A DNA stretch of 61,384 nt from Opitutia bacterium (GTDB lineage: Bacteria > Verrucomicrobiota > Verrucomicrobiia > Opitutales > Opitutaceae): the NCBI GenBank assembly GCA_016190985.1, contig JACPPI010000021.1:1-61384 (forward strand), read 5' to 3'. Positions 58,395-61,384 of this stretch are shown one piece after another (within the stretch, counting starts at the first letter, position 1; each line of letters starts with the position of its first letter). A model generated the notes under the pieces. That model was given only the letters and a program-made list of their open reading frames with translations. It had not been told where the DNA came from and did not search any database. A program made the translations under genes and the position numbers.

Positions 58395-59573
58395 ATGTCC
58401 GGCCGGAAATCCAGTTCCCTCGACAAGGTGCTCGACCGCCTCGACCGGCTCGACGCCGCCGGGCTGCGCACGCTGGTGCAGCGGCTGGCCCGCGAACGCG
58501 CGCTGCTCGACACGGTCTTCAACACCCTGCAGGAGGGCGTGCTGGTCATCACGGCCGACGGCGAGATCGACTACGCCAACAGCGCGGCGGCGCGGCTCAT
58601 CGGTTTCAAGGACGAGGCCGGCGCCGCGGCGACGCTGTGGCGGCTGGTGCCGGGCCTGCGGGCCTCGCTGGAGGGCGCGGGCGGGCCGGGGCCGAAGCAG
58701 GGGCAGCCGCTGGTCACGCGCGAGTTTGAGCTGACCTACCCCGCGCCGCGGGTCGTGCGGCTCTACATGGTGCCGTTCAGCGAAGGCGAGGGCGGCGCGC
58801 CGCGCTTCGCCATCATCCTCTCCGACATCACCGGGGAGAAAAAATCCACGGCGGAGCTGATCGAGAACGAAAAAATCTCCTCCATCCTCCTGCTCGCCGC
58901 GGGCGTGGCCCACGAGCTGGGCAACCCGCTCAACTCGCTCACCATCCATCTCCAGCTCATCGAGCGGAAGCTGAAAAAACTCAGGGGCTCGAAGGAGTCC
59001 GAGTCGCTCACCGACTCGATCCGGATCTGCCAGGACGAGGTCACGCGGCTCGACGGCATCATCCGGAATTTTCTCGAGGCCATCCGCCCGCGTCCGCCCG
59101 ACCTCGGCGAGGTCAACATCGCCGAGATCATCGAGGACGTGCTGCGCTTCCAGGGCAAGGAGCTGGCCGACCGCCGCCTCGTGGTGGAGGGCGAGCTGCC
59201 CGCCAGCACGCCCGTGATCATGGCCGACCGCAACCAGCTCAAGCAGGTGTTCTTCAACTTGGTGAAGAACGCCATGGAGGCCATGCCCGCCGGCGGCAAG
59301 CTGACCCTCCGCGTCGGCGCGGACGACGACTCGGTGTTCATCCGCATCGCCGACACCGGCAGCGGCATCAAGACCGAGGACCTCACCAAGCTTTTTTCGC
59401 CCTATCACACGACCAAGACCGGCGGGCACGGCCTCGGGCTGATGATCGTGCAGCGCATCATGCGCGACCACGGCGGCCACGTCGGCATCGAGAGCAAGGA
59501 GGGCGTCGGCACGGTCGTGACGCTGCAGTTCCCGCAGAAACACCGCCGGGTGCGGATGCTGCCGGGGGCGTGA
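58395..59573 (+). CDS. PAS-domain sensor histidine kinase (NtrB-like), cytoplasmic
   Basis: The 392-residue kinase has a short helical N-terminus, a PAS domain (about 45-150, with GVLVITADGEIDYANSAAARLIG), HisKA with LLAAGVAHELGNPLNSLTIH (phospho-His), and HATPase with NLVKNAMEAMPAGGKL, DTGSGIKTEDLTKLFSPYHT and GGHGLGLMIVQRI. No membrane segments, so it senses an internal signal. The NtrB-like HELGNPL type usually phosphorylates a sigma-54 activator. No response regulator is adjacent; the next gene is in the opposite direction. Confidence 0.9.
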   Translation: MSGRKSSSLDKVLDRLDRLDAAGLRTLVQRLARERALLDTVFNTLQEGVLVITADGEIDYANSAAARLIGFKDEAGAAATLWRLVPGLRASLEGAGGPGPKQGQPLVTREFELTYPAPRVVRLYMVPFSEGEGGAPRFAIILSDITGEKKSTAELIENEKISSILLLAAGVAHELGNPLNSLTIHLQLIERKLKKLRGSKESESLTDSIRICQDEVTRLDGIIRNFLEAIRPRPPDLGEVNIAEIIEDVLRFQGKELADRRLVVEGELPASTPVIMADRNQLKQVFFNLVKNAMEAMPAGGKLTLRVGADDDSVFIRIADTGSGIKTEDLTKLFSPYHTTKTGGHGLGLMIVQRIMRDHGGHVGIESKEGVGTVVTLQFPQKHRRVRMLPGA

Positions 59574-59582
59574 CCCGCTTTG

Positions 59583-59652
59583 GGTGGAACCCGACCTCCT
59601 GGCGGGTTTGGCTGAAATTCAATAAACGCGTCCAGGTCGGCCGCGTTCCACC
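59583..59652. repeat. GGTGGAAC...GTTCCACC palindrome, copy 2
   Basis: GGTGGAACCCGACCTCCTGG at the left, ACGCGTCCAGGTCGGCCGCG and TTCCACC at the right. It lies between convergent genes and is a close relative of 26496-26568. Confidence 0.85.
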
Positions 59653-59668
59653 TTTGCACAGCGCGGGC

Positions 59669-60229
59669 TCAGATCGGTTTTTGCGGGGCGAAGAGGGTCA
59701 GCGACTGCACCAGGCGCCGCGCCTCCGCGAACGCCGGGGCCGAGGGATCGTCGGAGAAGATCGTCGCCGCCAGCAGGAGGCCGTCCCCGAGGTAGACGAA
59801 GCAGGAGGTGACGGTCTTGTAGTCGTCCTTGCGCGCCGGCTGGCCGACCAGTGCGGCGTCGGTGAACAGCGCGGCGTAGCCGGTCCGGCCGGCCACCTTG
59901 AATTCCTTGAGGTAGGCTTTGCGCTCCACCGAGGCGTCGATGAACTGGCGGGTGGACATCTCGACCAGTTCGCGGAGCAGCGCGGGATCGGCGAGTTGCT
60001 CGTCGGGCATCGGCAGCAGGGTGAGGAGCACGGCGTCATTGCCGCCGTCCTTGGTGGCGTAGCGCACGCTGACCGCCCGGGCGGAGTTTTCCGGCACGCC
60101 GGCCGACACCTTGGTCGCCTCCCAGCCGGCGGGCAGGGTGAGCAGGGCGGCGCGGCCGCCGCCGAGGTCGATGCGCTCGGCCGCCAGCGCGGCGGTCACG
60201 GCCAGGAACAGGGGCAGGATTCTCTTCAT
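59669..60229 (-). CDS. Secreted protein of unknown function
   Basis: The 186-residue protein has a signal peptide (MKRILPLFLAVTAALA, cleavage near AERI). The mature part (LGGGRAALLTLPAGWEATKV, then VLLTLLPMPDEQLADPALLRELVE and KEFKVAGRTGYAALFTDAALVGQ) alternates strands and helices, reminiscent of the PsbP/MOG1-like fold seen in some small periplasmic proteins, but I cannot assign a family. No cysteine pair or metal motif is visible. It is 16 nt before the VF530-type gene in the opposite sense of reading order (both minus strand). Confidence 0.65.
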   Translation of the reverse strand: MKRILPLFLAVTAALAAERIDLGGGRAALLTLPAGWEATKVSAGVPENSARAVSVRYATKDGGNDAVLLTLLPMPDEQLADPALLRELVEMSTRQFIDASVERKAYLKEFKVAGRTGYAALFTDAALVGQPARKDDYKTVTSCFVYLGDGLLLAATIFSDDPSAPAFAEARRLVQSLTLFAPQKPI

Positions 60230-60245
60230 GCGGGGGCGGGGTTGA

Positions 60246-60509
60246 TCAGGAAGTGGCGCGGGCCGCCGCGAATTCGCGGTAGAGCTGCTCGACCTTGGCG
60301 CGGGCCCAGGGCGTGCGCCGGAGGAATCTCAACGAGGAGGTGATGCTCGGCTCGAACATGAAGCAGCGGACCCCGATCCGCGCCGCCAGCCCGCGCCAGC
60401 CATGGTGCGCGACGAGCGCCTCCAGGATTTTCTCCAGGGTGACACCGTGCAGCGGATCCTTGGATCTGTGCATAAAAAGTTCGCGGATGGTGGGGGCGGG
60501 TGATGTCAA
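60246..60509 (-). CDS. VF530-family (DUF2132) small protein
   Basis: The 87-residue protein contains the compact family signature DPLHGVTLEKILEALVAHHG, WRGLAARIGVRCFMFEPSI and SSLRFLRRTPWARAKVEQLY. VF530-type proteins have a known helical fold and are described as possible DNA-binding proteins; cellular role is not settled. Length fits the family (70-90). It is directly upstream of the secreted protein gene and downstream of the YdeI-like gene on the same strand, 3 nt apart from the latter. Confidence 0.9.
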   Translation of the reverse strand: MTSPAPTIRELFMHRSKDPLHGVTLEKILEALVAHHGWRGLAARIGVRCFMFEPSITSSLRFLRRTPWARAKVEQLYREFAAARATS

Positions 60510-60512
60510 CCA

Positions 60513-61160
60513 TTAGTTGACATCAGCCGGAGGGCGTCGGATGTGGCAGGCTCCGCAGTTTTCGTATTTCCAGTGGCGTTTCTTGCCCGCGGCCACCCAC
60601 GCGAGGGTGGTGGCGAGGCGGGTGGCGCGGGTCTCGGGGCGCTTGGCCTCGGTGACCCACTCGATGTAGTCGCGGCGAGCGCCGGGACTGAAGTCCGCCC
60701 ACACCGCGGCGGCCTTTGGGTTTTCCCGCAGCGCGGCGGCGAGGTCGGCCGGGACGGGGAGGGCGGGCTTGGGTTTCGCCTTCATCCGGGCGGGCAGGCC
60801 GGAGTCGTGGAGTTTTACGGCGGTCCGGATGTAGCCGAGCAATGTCCGGTCGCCGGGCAGGTCCTTGAGACTGGTGATGCGGCCGAGCAGCCCCATGGCG
60901 TCGTCGACCTTGGCTCCTTCCCGGCGCAGCAGCTTTTCCAAACCCTGATGATGGAGGCCGAAGGCCGCGTGAGCCTTGAAGGCGGCAAGGCTGGCGAACA
61001 TTTTCCCCCGATGGGTGAAGAACGGCATGCCCCACTTGACGGTTTCCTCCGCCGCGGGGTTGCCTTGGTGGACGAGTTTGCGGAGGTGCTGCAGGATCGG
61101 CTGCGCGAACGGGGCCGACTTGGCGATGTAGGTGTCTGTCCGGGGATCACGCTGGGCCAT
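60513..61160 (-). CDS. YdeI/OmpD-associated family protein with DUF1801 domain
   Basis: From ATG 61160 the protein has 215 residues: a DUF1801 half (FAQPILQHLRKLVHQGNPAAEETVKWGMPFFTHRGKMFASLAAFKAHAAFGLHH) and a C-terminal YdeI half (VPADLAAALRENPKAAAVWADFSPGARRDYIEWVTEAKRPETRATRL), where F-x-x-F-S-P-x-x-x-R-x-Y-x-x-W-V-x-x-A-K-R-x-x-T-R is the signature. The family is linked to peptide stress and bacteriocin protection in some reports. C-terminal CGACH is unusual but is probably not a heme site, as there is no signal peptide. Confidence 0.86.
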   Translation of the reverse strand: MAQRDPRTDTYIAKSAPFAQPILQHLRKLVHQGNPAAEETVKWGMPFFTHRGKMFASLAAFKAHAAFGLHHQGLEKLLRREGAKVDDAMGLLGRITSLKDLPGDRTLLGYIRTAVKLHDSGLPARMKAKPKPALPVPADLAAALRENPKAAAVWADFSPGARRDYIEWVTEAKRPETRATRLATTLAWVAAGKKRHWKYENCGACHIRRPPADVN

Positions 61161-61276
61161 GCCGGGAAATTGCCAAAACCGTCCCTGCCGGGCGAGCGGC
61201 AATTTCCGCCCTGCGGCCAACCCGGACGGGCTTCATTCACAGTGGGTCCAATGCCCCAAAAGCTGAGGTAGTCCGG

Positions 61277-61384
61277 TCAAGCTGTAATCTCGATTTTTGG
61301 CAGAGTGGCGGCGAGGGGGGAGCGGTGGCGGCGGAGGGTGGCGGGCCGGACTTTTTGCACCGCGGCCAGTTCGGGGAAGCGCCG
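61277..61384 (-). CDS. C-terminal end of an unidentified protein (runs off the window)
   Basis: The minus strand is open from the window edge to TGA at 61277-61279 and ends FPELAAVQKVRPATLRRHRS with a short tail. The L-x-V-x-x-V-R-P-A-T-L-R-R-H pattern recalls the last helices of HRDC-like domains, as in RNase D, but 35 residues are too few to be sure. Nothing else can be said from this window. Confidence 0.4.
   Translation of the reverse strand, partial: RRFPELAAVQKVRPATLRRHRSPLAATLPKIEITA

Noticed and set aside
60513-60600. CGACH at the end of the YdeI-like protein as a c-type heme site
   Set aside because: The spacing is C-G-A-C-H and would fit, but the protein has no signal peptide and belongs to a cytoplasmic family, so covalent heme attachment is unlikely.

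Overview
The window is a G+C-rich chromosomal segment (about two thirds G+C by eye) from a Gram-negative-type, aerobically respiring bacterium. Lipid A and lipoprotein-export genes, an aa3/caa3-type oxidase, RNase HII next to RNase HIII, flotillin/NfeD and the style of the intergenic repeats suggest Verrucomicrobiota, most likely near Opitutaceae. That placement is a judgement from reading protein sequences, not a search result. No rRNA, CRISPR array or phage was seen.

Layout. 1-340: end of an IS3-family element abutting an IS200-like transposase remnant. 0.46-7.1 kb: accA, NfeD plus flotillin, TPR protein, yceI, queA, tRNA-Thr(CGT), LON-domain protein. 7.4-11.5 kb: dnaK-groES-groEL chaperone block. 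11.6-14.4 kb: small accessory island with an XRE regulator divergent from a coupled DMT-SET operon, a Phd/PIN module and a second toxin-antitoxin pair. 14.4-16.3 kb: PhnP-like hydrolase and cysK. 16.3-27.5 kb: cytochrome oxidase region (ctaC-D-E-F-G, a cupredoxin, a DUF420/CtaM-like protein, ctaB, ctaA, a CusF-Sco fusion and a membrane-anchored periplasmic protein), holding structural subunits, heme A synthesis and copper delivery. 27.5-31 kb: MBL hydrolase, AMP nucleosidase, lipA-lipB, and an antitoxin with a toxin broken by one stop codon. 31.5-41 kb: lysS, a Lol-type permease and ATPase, an oxidoreductase, lpxB and a large CHASE hybrid kinase. 41-49.6 kb: hemA with a CcsA-like partner, GNAT, GDSL autotransporter, methyltransferase, rsmB-like gene and S9 peptidase. 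49.7-61.4 kb: dnaE divergent from rpsU, TIM-barrel protein, mutY, rnhC-rnhB, an NtrB-like kinase and small proteins.

The most unusual content lies between and inside genes. (1) At least four families of palindromic elements recur (cores GTCATTCTGAGCG, GGTGGAAC, GGTGGAGCGGCTTGACC, GGTAGGGCGA). Many lie 0-80 nt upstream of start codons, and relatives of the first sit in frame inside queA and mutY. (2) Short-period arrays of 6-, 7-, 8- and about 10-nt units occupy intergenic gaps. They share architecture (often a block followed by its reverse-complement block) but not sequence. (3) Four-unit, 28-nt, G-free heptad arrays lie just upstream of the groES, groEL and ctaE starts, where no Shine-Dalgarno sequence is visible. 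(4) Paired CCAAG-N4-CTTGG palindromes 53 bp apart sit between the XRE gene and the DMT-SET operon. (5) Three GGTRTTARCC decamers spaced at whole helical turns lie between ctaC and the cupredoxin gene.
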